Shown here piece after piece: positions 20,601 through 28,909 of a DNA stretch of 31,624 nucleotides (position 1 is its first letter; each line of letters begins with the position of its first letter). Both the position numbers and the translations under genes were made by a program. The notes beneath the pieces are model-generated. The model was not told the DNA's origin. It made no database searches and saw only the letters and a program-made list of their open reading frames with translations. The DNA comes from a virus: positions 1 to 31,624 of the IMG/VR virus record IMGVR_UViG_3300032057_000001; one strand, 5' to 3'.

Positions 20601-22025
20601 GAAATTTGCGCTGTTTCCGGCAGTAGGCAAAGTGAAATCCTGCGCCAGAACTGCAACGCTTTTACAGATAATCTGCCCGCCGGCCAGAGCCTGTTCCAGG
20701 TCCACGATAAAGGATTTGGTGTGAAGATCATCGGTGAACAGATAGCGGAAATCTCCCTCACCGGCATAGCTGATCCGCCAACCGGTTGTCTGGCTGGCAT
20801 AGCCGTCGGACTGGATGGAGGCGCTGCTCATCAGCTTGACCAGATTGTTGCCCGGCTGAAGCAGGATTTCCGATGTCGGATTTACGGTCAGGGATTGCGG
20901 CGCATTGATGATCGGCACACGCAGGGAGGTCAGGATATTAGCCGTGCCGTTAACGTCAAGCGTGTATGTAGAGGTGGTCATTCCAACTCCAAGCTGTCCC
21001 TGTACATAACTATACCCGCTGCCATCGACTTGCAATACACCGGACATCTTGGTATTGCCGCTAATATCCAGAGCGAGGTTAGGAATAATGGATGTCTTGC
21101 CTATCGCAAGTTTAGAGGCAATGTAGCTATGGTCTGTACCATCAACCTTTATCACACCGGCGAACTTCCCATTCCCGTCCACATCCAGTTTCTCGAATGG
21201 GTTATTCTTTCCGATGCCGATGTTGCCCATGACATAGCTATTACCCGTACCATCGATCTTGGCAACGCCAGATGCTCTCAAGTTGCCATCTATGTCCAGT
21301 TTCTCGGATGGATTGTTATTACCAATGCCAAAATCCCCCATGACATAGCTGTTGCCGGTGCCTTCCATCCTAATCACGCCGGAGCCAAAGATGTTGCCAC
21401 CCGTTGCGCCGGTCGCCGTGCCAACATTGATACCACCCTGCGCATTGATAGCAACGGTGAAGGTCTGCGCGCCTGTCCAGGTGTTATTGCGCGCGAAATC
21501 GATCGAGATCGTCCTATCCTGAACCAACTGCCCGCCACCGGTTAGTCCATCGCCTGCAAGGATACTCTTGGTTAGCCGCCCGGCTTCATAAGCCCGGCGT
21601 GTGCCTGAGCCTTCTGCATGAGCGTATTGGGTGTGATCGTCATCAAGCAATCCCAACAGAGCAAGACCATGATCAAGTTTTGAGCCTTCGGCATTGCTTT
21701 GATGATTGTGCACACCTACCCCTGCATGCGCAGTTGCCGCTGGCGCGAGGACATGAAGATCATACGAGCTTTTGAACCCGGAAATATCAACGCCATCAAC
21801 CGTAACTCCATCGGCGACGGAAAGATTGCCGATAAGTTGTCTTGACCCATCTGTTTTAAGGAATTGTGGCGCCTGGCTATCTGCAAGACTTCCTGTATGA
21901 TGAGATGAAAACAATCCATGTGGACTGGGAGAATATGGCCCCGAACCACCTCCGGCGGTCTGGATTAAGTCGAGTATGTACGCTTTTAATCCCTGAAATA
22001 GCTCAGAATACTTAATCTGTGCCAT
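17604..22025 (-). CDS. Tail fibre / receptor-binding protein with LamG-like tip
   Basis: This 1,473-residue protein is the largest of the genome. An N-terminal attachment region (1-90) is followed by a DDDHTQYAHAEGSGTRRA segment (about 128-146) and ILAGDGLTGGG, both standard in phage fibre shafts. Four tandem repeats of about 37 residues (215-365, motif DGTGNSYVMGxxGIGxxNP) follow, then two repeats of about 70 residues (FYANxxxVxEIxNTPSxTIG) near 715-860. The last ~170 residues (FSFGAWVYISSMNR, WHYVGFIYGW) resemble a concanavalin/LamG sugar-binding domain. It should bind the host surface. No intramolecular chaperone domain is evident. The start is coupled to the hub gene stop. Confidence 0.88.
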   Translation of the reverse strand: MAQIKYSELFQGLKAYILDLIQTAGGGSGPYSPSPHGLFSSHHTGSLADSQAPQFLKTDGSRQLIGNLSVADGVTVDGVDISGFKSSYDLHVLAPAATAHAGVGVHNHQSNAEGSKLDHGLALLGLLDDDHTQYAHAEGSGTRRAYEAGRLTKSILAGDGLTGGGQLVQDRTISIDFARNNTWTGAQTFTVAINAQGGINVGTATGATGGNIFGSGVIRMEGTGNSYVMGDFGIGNNNPSEKLDIDGNLRASGVAKIDGTGNSYVMGNIGIGKNNPFEKLDVDGNGKFAGVIKVDGTDHSYIASKLAIGKTSIIPNLALDISGNTKMSGVLQVDGSGYSYVQGQLGVGMTTSTYTLDVNGTANILTSLRVPIINAPQSLTVNPTSEILLQPGNNLVKLMSSASIQSDGYASQTTGWRISYAGEGDFRYLFTDDLHTKSFIVDLEQALAGGQIICKSVAVLAQDFTLPTAGNSANFFVKDLPSAPDMAVFVSGDFVAFRQFSRSGGSLTISWAWGTVSNYQDQADGTQRWTFTRHSTTPGSASGTIYKDALVLDFGTSGNGFYEVNAIDGIYGIDSPYAQVVTWQTHPATQTINARLGNLRGIFSANNEFGLYAGSGTGQSDKFLRLSNSGAEFQNIPINVYDGANVTINLNPSEPAFRVGGSQTSLTYSSGVGIWMGKDGGTYKFRAGDPGNEMIAWNGSALRINADANNYLLVDGQKFEFYANNTEVLEINNTPSVTIGNIANNNIVINNTNLRLRSGSTDKVVLDTSGNITIYSSPTNYFRATSSLLEFYANSAKVMEIANTPSITIGQVASEQSNVLISSGEIRLRNNTTTVMQLTSAGVLNINDPGGTTVIQFNSSGNNKLLNKLLLDGISSALAIGNPPPTNASNGTGIWIDRTGLYGLSDGTSIIKIDASNGYLYSGTSYLTPTGLYVANNGRIVSIYQGSNTVGEITSTIVNYSGVDLAKISISSGLFSPSSELVPDYEINNSSYWTITGSGTYNYSFGSGYVNMYVYGSPNWIKLSSSSFNISSGTSYLVRVRGYAIGKDASCYVTVTIRKTSDDTLLAEHSFTFSTLATHSFQYLSNYSGSVNVSVTVSSNPIQVDFVSVGSQPDYSKIDIDPRNIKFFVGSKEYTLPSTGGTLALSNHSHNTIYSGSYSVSTGSSNGITLVYSGAIKIEVYGSTITLNNTYIDIKAGTDIEFMIGSNRKGYISSGSRDGMMLTTGDISNTVYRQGESFPLCFTFPSTAALLMPLTYEGTRGLWMAGGFTAGTQVVMGDRTNNNTDLSGNYSSFIDKGAPGMLRTYQLNGSSNYFYRTADRGLNSNNWFSFGAWVYISSMNRMHGIARCGSSTVAWSVHAASGNYFGFWYYDTTNTVRYVPVVYFSNTGWHYVGFIYGWVNSSSYIIKFFCDGTWTSASSAPYQMRVPSGNFELGRAGVGNDYLHGGIGVAWMSGPQEQYVSEFYHVTKGFFGH

Positions 22026-22026
22026 A

Positions 22027-23133
22027 TTACCCTGTTATCCGTTGAATGACATCCCACGGACTAATTTGCCCACGTGCAACCGGCAAATAGCCCATTTCAA
22101 GATTGTATTCGGCTTCTTCGATAAATACCACTCTCGGATCGTTGATCCGAGCGGAGTCGATCTGTAATGTATAAGCGTCTGACAAAATACACACTCCGAC
22201 AGGACACTTGAAAACAGCTAATTCACTGCCGAATTGATCTCTAACCTTACCATCAGACGATATGGTGAAATCGTGATAGTTATACGTAAACACCTGTAAC
22301 GATTTTTCTTCGTAAATTACCACATTGCGCTCTCTGGTGACGTAAGCAAGCATCCGCCTTCCGTTTGTCGTTCCCATTTTCATCAAACGTTCTGCTTCTT
22401 CCTTGATGGTTAGAGATCCATCCCTGTATCTACCACCACTTATACCGGACGTTACATTTCTGGTTACGCCAGTAATATATTGACCGTTTGCGATAATCTC
22501 ACTCAAAACAACTGCATTATCTGCCGATGTTGTTTGGCTTTGGGCGTAATACTTCCAATCCAGAGTATGCCACCACCCCCTGGCGATTATCTTCCCAGTG
22601 TTTGGTTTCATACCGGTATTTAACTCAACATGTGATAAGGGTTTTGAAAAATTATTGAGAATAATATTACGCGCATTATTAGCTTGACTTTCATTCATGC
22701 CGCCAGCCGAAACCATTAACTCCATCACTCCGTAAGCGGCAATGCTATCTGTGTTTTCAGCCCATTCTGTCGTAGCTCGTTGTCCTAATTCTGTCTCACC
22801 CTGCTCATTTACCGTAATCAAGGAATAAGTGACTGCTACTCGATTAGCCATTCCGTTCAAAGTCAAGCCAATTGTGTATGCGCCAAAACAAACACTCACT
22901 TCATTGACGTACCCCCACCATACCGGAATGCCGTCATAGAATATCTCGATTGGACATCGCAAAATATTGAAAAGGTCAAACAAAGCAAGTTTACTACCCC
23001 TAACCGACAACTCAGCTTCCTGACAACCGCCAATAACAGAAACACGATAACGTTCTGGTTGAATGACAACATCTCCAACAACCAAATGATTTTGAAAATC
23101 TCGTGTGGAGAATACAACATCAAAGCGTCCCAT
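22027..23133 (-). CDS. Tail hub / baseplate protein (ReqiPepy6 gp37-like)
   Basis: The 368-residue beta-rich protein has an N-terminal part (YRVSVIGGCQEAELSVRGSK, IPVWWGYVNEV) that resembles the hub domain of tail-tip proteins in Gram-positive siphoviruses, including the ReqiPepy6 gp37-like group. It probably forms the ring at the tail end through which the tape measure exits. It overlaps the distal tail gene by 14 bases and lies directly before the fibre gene. No peptidase or lysozyme domain was seen. Confidence 0.72.
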   Translation of the reverse strand: MGRFDVVFSTRDFQNHLVVGDVVIQPERYRVSVIGGCQEAELSVRGSKLALFDLFNILRCPIEIFYDGIPVWWGYVNEVSVCFGAYTIGLTLNGMANRVAVTYSLITVNEQGETELGQRATTEWAENTDSIAAYGVMELMVSAGGMNESQANNARNIILNNFSKPLSHVELNTGMKPNTGKIIARGWWHTLDWKYYAQSQTTSADNAVVLSEIIANGQYITGVTRNVTSGISGGRYRDGSLTIKEEAERLMKMGTTNGRRMLAYVTRERNVVIYEEKSLQVFTYNYHDFTISSDGKVRDQFGSELAVFKCPVGVCILSDAYTLQIDSARINDPRVVFIEEAEYNLEMGYLPVARGQISPWDVIQRITG

Positions 23134-24472
23134 ATCTTGCTCTATAAAATACCCTTACCAAGATTTTGCGGTTGATATCCAAATCTCCTGTATCACCACT
23201 TTGCTGAAAATAAAGCCGTTGCGTGCGATTTGGAATAAGAGTAATCGGCTTTCCAAACAGCATGTAAATTGATGCTTTCCCGCCTGGTGAATAACCCTCT
23301 ACGTAAGATTGATCTTCTATGTAATCAACCGTCAACTGGGTTGTATGTGCCAATCCATATCCCCGTGGTTTCCACAATACAAATGACTCAGCGGGCATGA
23401 GATAAAGAAAATCTATAGCCAGCGCCCCGCCGCCGGACTTACGTCCATATAGGCTCAAGTCAAGAGAGTAAAGATCGTTTTGATCGATCAACCAAGGTGG
23501 TATTTGCAATGTACCAATCTCGATAAACCTTTCTCCGGTAGGTATTAATATCTCTTGATCTTCCTGAATAATGGTAATGGGATAGCCAGAAGGAAATGTA
23601 ATTCTCGCTTGAATATAAGTGTTTGATACTGAGTTCATCAGCGCAGCGTATATCTTGAAATACCTTCCACCACCGTTGCTAATAATAGATGACGGAAGCG
23701 AGTATCTAGCAATAATTGTCTGATTGTTTCCTGACCATGTAATATTTCTATAATAACCGGCCGACGCGCCAGAACTTGCGACATTCGATCCACCCCATGC
23801 CGCACTCTCTCCCTCTATGATGTGAGTAAAAGAAGAAGGATTTGAGAATACATTTTGACTCAAGTACAGATTGCTAATTCTATTTGATGAATCGTACAAA
23901 TTTTGCAGCCATACTCGCACCGGAGCGGGTAAATTCCCCCCAACATGCGACCCGCTAATTTGCACGTAATTATTACGTTTATTCGGTGGGCTTCCGCTAC
24001 CATCATTGCAGTTAAAGACGTTTATACCACCAGTTACATTCGTTCCATTCCCGTTTGTCAATGGTAATTCTGTCTCCGAAAAACTTTCCCAAAATGGGAG
24101 CCTTTCTATGACGAGACCAACATCTACGCTTTTGTTCAACAACTTATAATGAGATAATTTATCACTGGCGATTACACGTCCATTAAGAAGACGACTTTGC
24201 ACCACTGGCAAACTGCTATCCGCTTGATATAAAAGATAACACGGCACTCCTTGACGGTTGTCGTAATAATTTTTCGTTAGTTCAAAAAATCGCTCAATAC
24301 TGCGAATCTTATCCGCGATTGCGCTAGAAGACGTACCTGTAATTCTTACGTCGATCGATTCCGTCAGCGATTCGGCGTTTGAATCATAACGTGGCACATA
24401 ATCCATCAAATAAACCCCATCGGCTGTCAAGTTCACCGTATCGCTGCCGGATTGCAAAAGTAAGTATGTCAT
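23120..24472 (-). CDS. Distal tail protein-like
   Basis: The 450-residue protein is encoded straight after the tape measure with an ATGA overlap. The N-terminal 135 residues (RITGTSSSAIADKIRSIERF, GVPCYLLYQ) look like a Dit-type domain. A jelly-roll-like insertion follows (about 160-370, Asn/Ser-rich), then a C-terminal strand region (NRTQRLYFQQSG). An insertion of this kind is common where distal tail proteins carry carbohydrate-binding modules. The exact family is not certain. Confidence 0.72.
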   Translation of the reverse strand: MTYLLLQSGSDTVNLTADGVYLMDYVPRYDSNAESLTESIDVRITGTSSSAIADKIRSIERFFELTKNYYDNRQGVPCYLLYQADSSLPVVQSRLLNGRVIASDKLSHYKLLNKSVDVGLVIERLPFWESFSETELPLTNGNGTNVTGGINVFNCNDGSGSPPNKRNNYVQISGSHVGGNLPAPVRVWLQNLYDSSNRISNLYLSQNVFSNPSSFTHIIEGESAAWGGSNVASSGASAGYYRNITWSGNNQTIIARYSLPSSIISNGGGRYFKIYAALMNSVSNTYIQARITFPSGYPITIIQEDQEILIPTGERFIEIGTLQIPPWLIDQNDLYSLDLSLYGRKSGGGALAIDFLYLMPAESFVLWKPRGYGLAHTTQLTVDYIEDQSYVEGYSPGGKASIYMLFGKPITLIPNRTQRLYFQQSGDTGDLDINRKILVRVFYRARYGTL

Positions 24473-26742
24473 ACGTACACCCTTAATCTATTGGCAATGC
24501 GGTAAGCCAACTCTTCCATGTCCATCTCATTGGACACATTGGCATATACATTGACATTGATTTGAGTGGTACTTGCAGTAGTCATGGTTGGCGTCGGAGT
24601 CGTCCCACCACCTGATGAGGTGGCTAAATTCCAATTATAGACAAGGTTATAAGCAGCAGTATAAGCAGCCGACATCAAAGAGGATATAGCAGATGTAAGA
24701 ATTCCTTTATTGGCATTTACACCTTCAGCTATTTTCTGTACTATCAATTTTCCCACATTCCACCAAGCCGAATAACTTACACCTCCACTGACTGAACCAA
24801 ACATGCTTGCAATTGCGGATGCCAGCGCTGAAGCATTACCACTTACTCCACTTGCAACCTGAGACGCTATTGATCTTCCTATTTGAGTCCAGTTATAACT
24901 TGACAATCTATTAGCAGCTACGCTGGCTAGTTGATTGGCCGCATTGGTCATACTACTGGTCATGGCTACCATACCAGAAGTTACATCTGTAATTATTTTC
25001 CGTCCTGTACCAAGCCAATCTTTTTGAATAAAGATACTTAACAGTTTTCCAACAGCTTCCACTATTGTTGAAATCCCATTGCCAATCCCTTGAATTAATC
25101 CTTCAACGATTTGCTTTCCAATCTCGATGAAAACTTTAGCCGGTGATTTAATCCCTAGAAATCCCTTTACCGCATCTACGATTGCTTTACCGATATCAGT
25201 TGCTATACTTTTTAGATTTGATAATAATGACTTTACACCATTGACAATCCCATCAATGACACTCTTGCCAACAGATTGCCAATCTGTCGTTTTAACACGA
25301 TTTACAACATCATTAACAAAGTTTGTTACGGTAGTCTTAATCCATTCCCAAGCATTGCTGAAAGCTGTTTTGACATCTGCCCATAGCAAATCGACAAATT
25401 GGCGCAAATGCTGTCCAAATGCATACCAATCTCCCTCTTGAGCAGCTATAAAAGCCTTTAACAATGCATCTATCATCGGTTGTACTCGTTGAACTATTGC
25501 AAGAATAGCATTCCACACTTCATCCCATTTTGATTTTAGCCACTCTATTGCTTGTGGAACGCTTGTTTGAAACCATGTTATTGCCTGATCGACAAATGGT
25601 TTTAATGTGTTTTGCCAGAATGCTGTCAATGTGTCGCGAATTCCGCCCCAATTCTCCGTCCAAGCTCTGTACACAACATAAGCTATTGCCCCAATTGCAG
25701 CCATTACCGCAATTACCGGCGCGGCGGCAGTAATCATTGATACCAAAGCAGGAATAACGGTCGTAAAGACAAAAGCAACTACTGCTGCACTCAACGCTGC
25801 CAATACGCCAACTACGATTGCCTTATTCTGATTAAGCCAATCGCTCAACTCCCGAAATTTTTGTAAGACAACGGGAATAGAGCGTACAACATTACTGGCA
25901 AAGTCAGACAGTTTGCCTGTTATAGCTTTGATAAATTCCTGAAACTTAGCACCTCTTACCAATTCTAATAACGCGCCAGCTAAATCTTTTAGAGATGGTA
26001 ATAATGCCATGCCAATTTCTTCTGATGCATCGCCGAGTGCATTTTTTAGTATCGTCAGTTGCCCTGCAAATGTTTGCCCTGCTGCCTTTGCACTACCGCC
26101 AAATTCTGTTTGCAATTCTTGCAAAATCATCTTCTGCGCTTCCATGATGTTTCCGGACTCTACCAGCGACTTGATGACCTTCATCTGCTCTTCGCTAAAG
26201 TTAACCCCTACCCTTTTCAGCGCAGTCACACCGTTGATTGGGTCTTGCAAAGCTTTGCCTAACTGCGTTACACTGGTTTGTAAATCCTGCCCTAACGCTT
26301 GCGACATGTCCAAAGCTGTTTCTATTGCTGCCGGGAAAACATCTTTGGATACGCTGGTGAAAGTCAGCATCAGGTTTTCGGCAGACAATATCGCTTCATC
26401 TTCAAACATTGTCACTTTTGATAGTGATTCGGCAAGACTGGTTGCCATTTCTGCGGTAACTCCTGCCACTCCCCCGGTAGATTCCAATACTGCATTAAGC
26501 TGAGCATGGACTTTTTCGGCTTCCATCGCCGCTTGGACGGATTGATAAATCCCACTCCCTAATGCGACCGCGCCTGCGGTTGCCGCTGCAAGGCCAGCCG
26601 TGACGATAGTACCGCCAACCGCAGCCATGCCTGTCAAACCGCGTTCTAGTAAGCCGGCTTGGCGTTTAACTTCTTCGACACCCTTTATAAACCCCGCTGC
26701 ATCGGTGGTTATCCTGACAACCAGCGTAGCTAAATCAGTCAT
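24469..26742 (-). CDS. Tail tape measure protein
   Basis: The 757-residue protein sets tail length and is ejected with the DNA. The N-terminus carries the usual tape-measure core (SIYQSVQAAMEAEKVHAQLN, LGKALQDPINGVTALKRVGV near 185). Hydrophobic helices at about 35-65 and 300-360 are typical of membrane insertion, and a C-terminal part has repeated IGKQIVEGLIQGIG-type helices. No lysozyme or peptidase domain is visible. By the usual rule (about 1.5 angstrom per residue) the tail would be roughly 110 nm. It overlaps the genes on both sides. Confidence 0.94.
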   Translation of the reverse strand: MTDLATLVVRITTDAAGFIKGVEEVKRQAGLLERGLTGMAAVGGTIVTAGLAAATAGAVALGSGIYQSVQAAMEAEKVHAQLNAVLESTGGVAGVTAEMATSLAESLSKVTMFEDEAILSAENLMLTFTSVSKDVFPAAIETALDMSQALGQDLQTSVTQLGKALQDPINGVTALKRVGVNFSEEQMKVIKSLVESGNIMEAQKMILQELQTEFGGSAKAAGQTFAGQLTILKNALGDASEEIGMALLPSLKDLAGALLELVRGAKFQEFIKAITGKLSDFASNVVRSIPVVLQKFRELSDWLNQNKAIVVGVLAALSAAVVAFVFTTVIPALVSMITAAAPVIAVMAAIGAIAYVVYRAWTENWGGIRDTLTAFWQNTLKPFVDQAITWFQTSVPQAIEWLKSKWDEVWNAILAIVQRVQPMIDALLKAFIAAQEGDWYAFGQHLRQFVDLLWADVKTAFSNAWEWIKTTVTNFVNDVVNRVKTTDWQSVGKSVIDGIVNGVKSLLSNLKSIATDIGKAIVDAVKGFLGIKSPAKVFIEIGKQIVEGLIQGIGNGISTIVEAVGKLLSIFIQKDWLGTGRKIITDVTSGMVAMTSSMTNAANQLASVAANRLSSYNWTQIGRSIASQVASGVSGNASALASAIASMFGSVSGGVSYSAWWNVGKLIVQKIAEGVNANKGILTSAISSLMSAAYTAAYNLVYNWNLATSSGGGTTPTPTMTTASTTQINVNVYANVSNEMDMEELAYRIANRLRVYV

Positions 26743-26977
26743 TCGTATCTAATGTTTCGCGCTTTTCATTCTGTATTTCAGCAAATACATACTCGCCACG
26801 CCGAACCAGCGTCCAACCGAGATCATGCCTAATCCAAGTCATGTCTTCGATTTCTATTTGATCTAATGCCGTTACCTGACACCCACCATCCAGCCATCCA
26901 GCAACGGATAGGATATTGGGCTCAATGTAGTAAGGCAAGTCTTTCAGCAGCTTATAAACCTTCATTTGTCTTGGCAT
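26735..26977 (-). CDS. Small tail-region protein (80 residues)
   Basis: The basic N-terminus (MPRQMKVYKLLKDLPYYIEP) is followed by a strand-rich part (DMTWIRHDLGWTLVRRGEYV) that could be an SH3-like barrel. It sits between the frameshifted tail chaperone and the tape measure, overlapping both. A GGAG site 7 bases before ATG 26977 supports the start. It is probably a tail assembly factor, with no known family recognised. Confidence 0.7.
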   Translation of the reverse strand: MPRQMKVYKLLKDLPYYIEPNILSVAGWLDGGCQVTALDQIEIEDMTWIRHDLGWTLVRRGEYVFAEIQNEKRETLDTND

Positions 26978-27305
26978 CTTGCAACTCCTTTAACATCCTG
27001 AATACCGCTTTTATCTTTTCTGCCAACGTTGCATGATCTACTTTCTTTTGTTCAAATTTCGGCATAAAGTCTTGTGGCGTATAAGGCTTTCTGCGCTTCT
27101 TACTATCACGATGCACATTGGCAATTGTACTGGCGATGATTCCTGCCCGTAGATCCGCTCGATCCTCACCAAATGGCTCCAGTTTGAAGTAAGCCATCCA
27201 TTCTGCAATCTCTGCTGATGTTAAATCGTTCAGCAAACGATCTACGTGCGGTTCGCCTATCGCTAACGCTAGCCGATAAGCGAACCGCCGTGTGGGGCGT
27301 TTTTT
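26952..27305 (-). CDS. Tail assembly chaperone T-part, made by -1 frameshift
   Basis: The 115-residue T segment is open from the slippery site onward (RPTRRFAYRLALAIGEPH, then DLTSAEIAEWMAYFKLEPFG, DLRAGIIASTIANVH), matching the GpT/DUF4035 family. It has no ATG or ribosome site of its own; only a TTG at 27236 exists, inside the conserved part. It lies in the -1 frame of the G gene. The fused G-T product would have about 235 residues and would load the tape measure during tail assembly, as in lambda. Confidence 0.9.
   Translation of the reverse strand, partial: KKRPTRRFAYRLALAIGEPHVDRLLNDLTSAEIAEWMAYFKLEPFGEDRADLRAGIIASTIANVHRDSKKRRKPYTPQDFMPKFEQKKVDHATLAEKIKAVFRMLKELQDAKTNEGL
27248..27305 (-). 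promoter_or_regulatory. Programmed -1 ribosomal frameshift signal
   Basis: The heptamer A-AAA-AAC (27305-27299) is in the correct zero frame for the X-XXY-YYZ rule. Ten bases later a hairpin starts: bases 27288-27274 pair with 27262-27248 over 15 bp with one G-T wobble, and the G-gene stop codon lies in its loop region. Slippage moves the ribosome into the open T frame. Confidence 0.92.
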
Positions 27306-27658
27306 AGGTTATCCGCCAATGCATCAATTTCCGATTGTGTAAAGCGCGACAATCGCATTGCTACCTCAAAAATGCGCTGCAACGCAGAAGCAGATTTCCT
27401 TCCAAGCAGTTCTGCTTCTGCATCGCTGAACATTCGATTGCCGTCCTCGTCAACAATCGTCATTGCACAGAGTTTTGCTCGTAAGTTGCTCATCTCAACA
27501 CGCACACCGGATTGCGTTTGTTTCAGGATTGCTGCCTCGAATGCGTCCCGTTCGGCTGCAGTCAGACAGCGCACCCGTACAGTACCGCCCCATTCCGGTA
27601 CTTCAACGTCTTCATAAACAAGATCGTTTGCTTGCAATATCTCTTCGCGCTTGAGCAT
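27269..27658 (-). CDS. Tail assembly chaperone G-like protein
   Basis: The 129-residue, zero-frame product is acidic and helical. It begins MLKREEILQANDLVYEDVEV, continues WGGTVRVRCLTAAERDAFEA and ends DNLKNAPHGGSLIG. This is the pattern of siphovirus tail chaperones upstream of the tape measure. Ribosomes that do not slip at codon 119-120 end here; the rest make G-T. The AAGGAG site lies 4-5 bases before ATG. It should bind the tape measure and recruit tail tube protein. Confidence 0.9.
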   Translation of the reverse strand: MLKREEILQANDLVYEDVEVPEWGGTVRVRCLTAAERDAFEAAILKQTQSGVRVEMSNLRAKLCAMTIVDEDGNRMFSDAEAELLGRKSASALQRIFEVAMRLSRFTQSEIDALADNLKNAPHGGSLIG

Positions 27659-27667
27659 CGTTACTCC

Positions 27668-28099
27668 TTATGGCGTGATGGTGACCGACCCGCTCAGCTT
27701 GATCGTGATTTGCGCAGTTAGCAAGCCTTCTACCGGTTCGGAGAGTTCAAAGCTTGTCACATAACCGGAAAAATCAATTTGGAACGCTCCTGGATCGGGC
27801 AAGATCAATTGGAAATTGCGCTTGATTCTGTTCTGCATCGAATGCCACAAACTACCAGCAGTTGTTGAGTAGTGAGTGCTGTCGGCAGGGTCAAAAGCAA
27901 TCTCGAAGGATACTTCGCCGGCATCCAGGAGGGTTGGCACATACTCACGCCAGGTTGAGCCGTGATGACTGGCATCTTCAGTACCCAATTCAAATGATGG
28001 GCCCGAAATATCCTTGATCTGACCAATGGCAGTGAATACTTCTGGATTTGCGCCATTGCCGATTTTGATTACAGTACCAGTTGAAGTTAAGACAGTCAT
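27668..28099 (-). CDS. Major tail tube protein
   Basis: The 143-residue beta-rich protein has a start (TSTGTVIKIGNGANPEVFTA, then IGQIKDISGPSFELGTEDAS) and an end (VTSFELSEPVEGLLTAQITI) typical of lambda gpV-like tail tube subunits, which stack as hexamers around the tape measure. GSTWREYVPTLLDAGEVSF is a strongly conserved segment of this group. The position between the tail terminator and the chaperones fits. The ribosome site is AAAGGAGTG. Confidence 0.92.
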   Translation of the reverse strand: MTVLTSTGTVIKIGNGANPEVFTAIGQIKDISGPSFELGTEDASHHGSTWREYVPTLLDAGEVSFEIAFDPADSTHYSTTAGSLWHSMQNRIKRNFQLILPDPGAFQIDFSGYVTSFELSEPVEGLLTAQITIKLSGSVTITP

Positions 28100-28112
28100 A
28101 CTTCACTCCTTT

Positions 28113-28484
28113 CTATCCATAATAAACTCGTAAATCTATTCTGACCACATTGATTTCACCGTCGCGGGTATAGTCATCGCGCCGGTTTTGAACAAACACG
28201 ATCAAGTCATTTATTTTTTTTCCATCCAACGCGTTTCTAATCACCTCCTCAACTTGTTTTGCCTCATTGTATGTCTTAGACAGACAGGTCAACTGAATTA
28301 ATGAGACCTCTGGCTTGCGAACGCCATCCTGAACGTACTGTCGTATGCCACTTATCTTTTGGTAAGCAACCGCGGGCAATTGAGCATCTTGCGGAACGAC
28401 AAGCGGATAAATCCTACCGGCAAGGAGCGCATTGACGTTCGCGTCATTTATCAGTGCATCACGCAGTACTTGCTCAACGCTCAC
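28113..28484 (-). CDS. Tail completion/terminator protein, DUF3168 family
   Basis: The 123-residue protein shows the family pattern: VEQVLRDALINDANVNALLA, GRIYPLVVPQDAQLPAVAYQ, and the C-terminal RDDYTRDGEINVVRIDLRVY. DUF3168 proteins cap the tail tube and join it to the head (like lambda gpU or SPP1 gp17). Translation starts at GTG 28484, directly after the previous stop, so it is coupled. Confidence 0.88.
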   Translation of the reverse strand: MSVEQVLRDALINDANVNALLAGRIYPLVVPQDAQLPAVAYQKISGIRQYVQDGVRKPEVSLIQLTCLSKTYNEAKQVEEVIRNALDGKKINDLIVFVQNRRDDYTRDGEINVVRIDLRVYYG

Positions 28485-28486
28485 CG

Positions 28487-28909
28487 TTACTTCAAAGCCT
28501 CCCGTATCACCTCAGACATAACACGTATAACCAAATCTTTTTGCGATTCCAGAGCCGGTCGTAAAAACGGTCTCGCTGCCATACCGGGATGATTTACTTT
28601 ATTTGTGATAACCAGTCCGGCATCGCCTTCAAAGACAAGTGGATCGCCTTCAATCTCATGCGGCGAGGCGCCGAGTTCAAAAAACCGCCAGTACCATTTA
28701 TCCTTGTCAAAGCCGATAATTGCTTCTTCTGAATCGATTTTGGTTTTAATGCTTCCAGGTCGTGGAGCCAACCGATCGGCTTCATAACCTACAATTTTTG
28801 CTCCAGCATCAAGCGCAGCTTTTTTCCGGGCATTAACTTCTTCTTTAGTCAATTCCAGCTTTTTATATAGCTCATCCAGTCCAGATATTTGAATGTGTAA
28901 TTTAGCCAT
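28487..28909 (-). CDS. HK97 gp10-like tail completion protein
   Basis: The 140-residue protein has an N-terminal helix pair (GLDELYKKLELTKEEVNARK, AALDAGAKIVGYEADRLAP). It then has YWRFFELGASPHEI and GMAARPFLRPALESQKD, the phage gp10 pattern in which a beta sheet and C-terminal helix contact the connector. It overlaps the head-closure gene by 8 bases. It works at the head-tail interface during tail attachment. Confidence 0.9.
   Translation of the reverse strand: MAKLHIQISGLDELYKKLELTKEEVNARKKAALDAGAKIVGYEADRLAPRPGSIKTKIDSEEAIIGFDKDKWYWRFFELGASPHEIEGDPLVFEGDAGLVITNKVNHPGMAARPFLRPALESQKDLVIRVMSEVIREALK

Noticed and set aside
20268-21545. 425-codon open frame on the plus strand
   Set aside because: It lies wholly antisense to the tail fibre gene, has no ribosome site, and its product is cysteine- and arginine-rich without any fold pattern. 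The fibre frame shows clear protein repeats.
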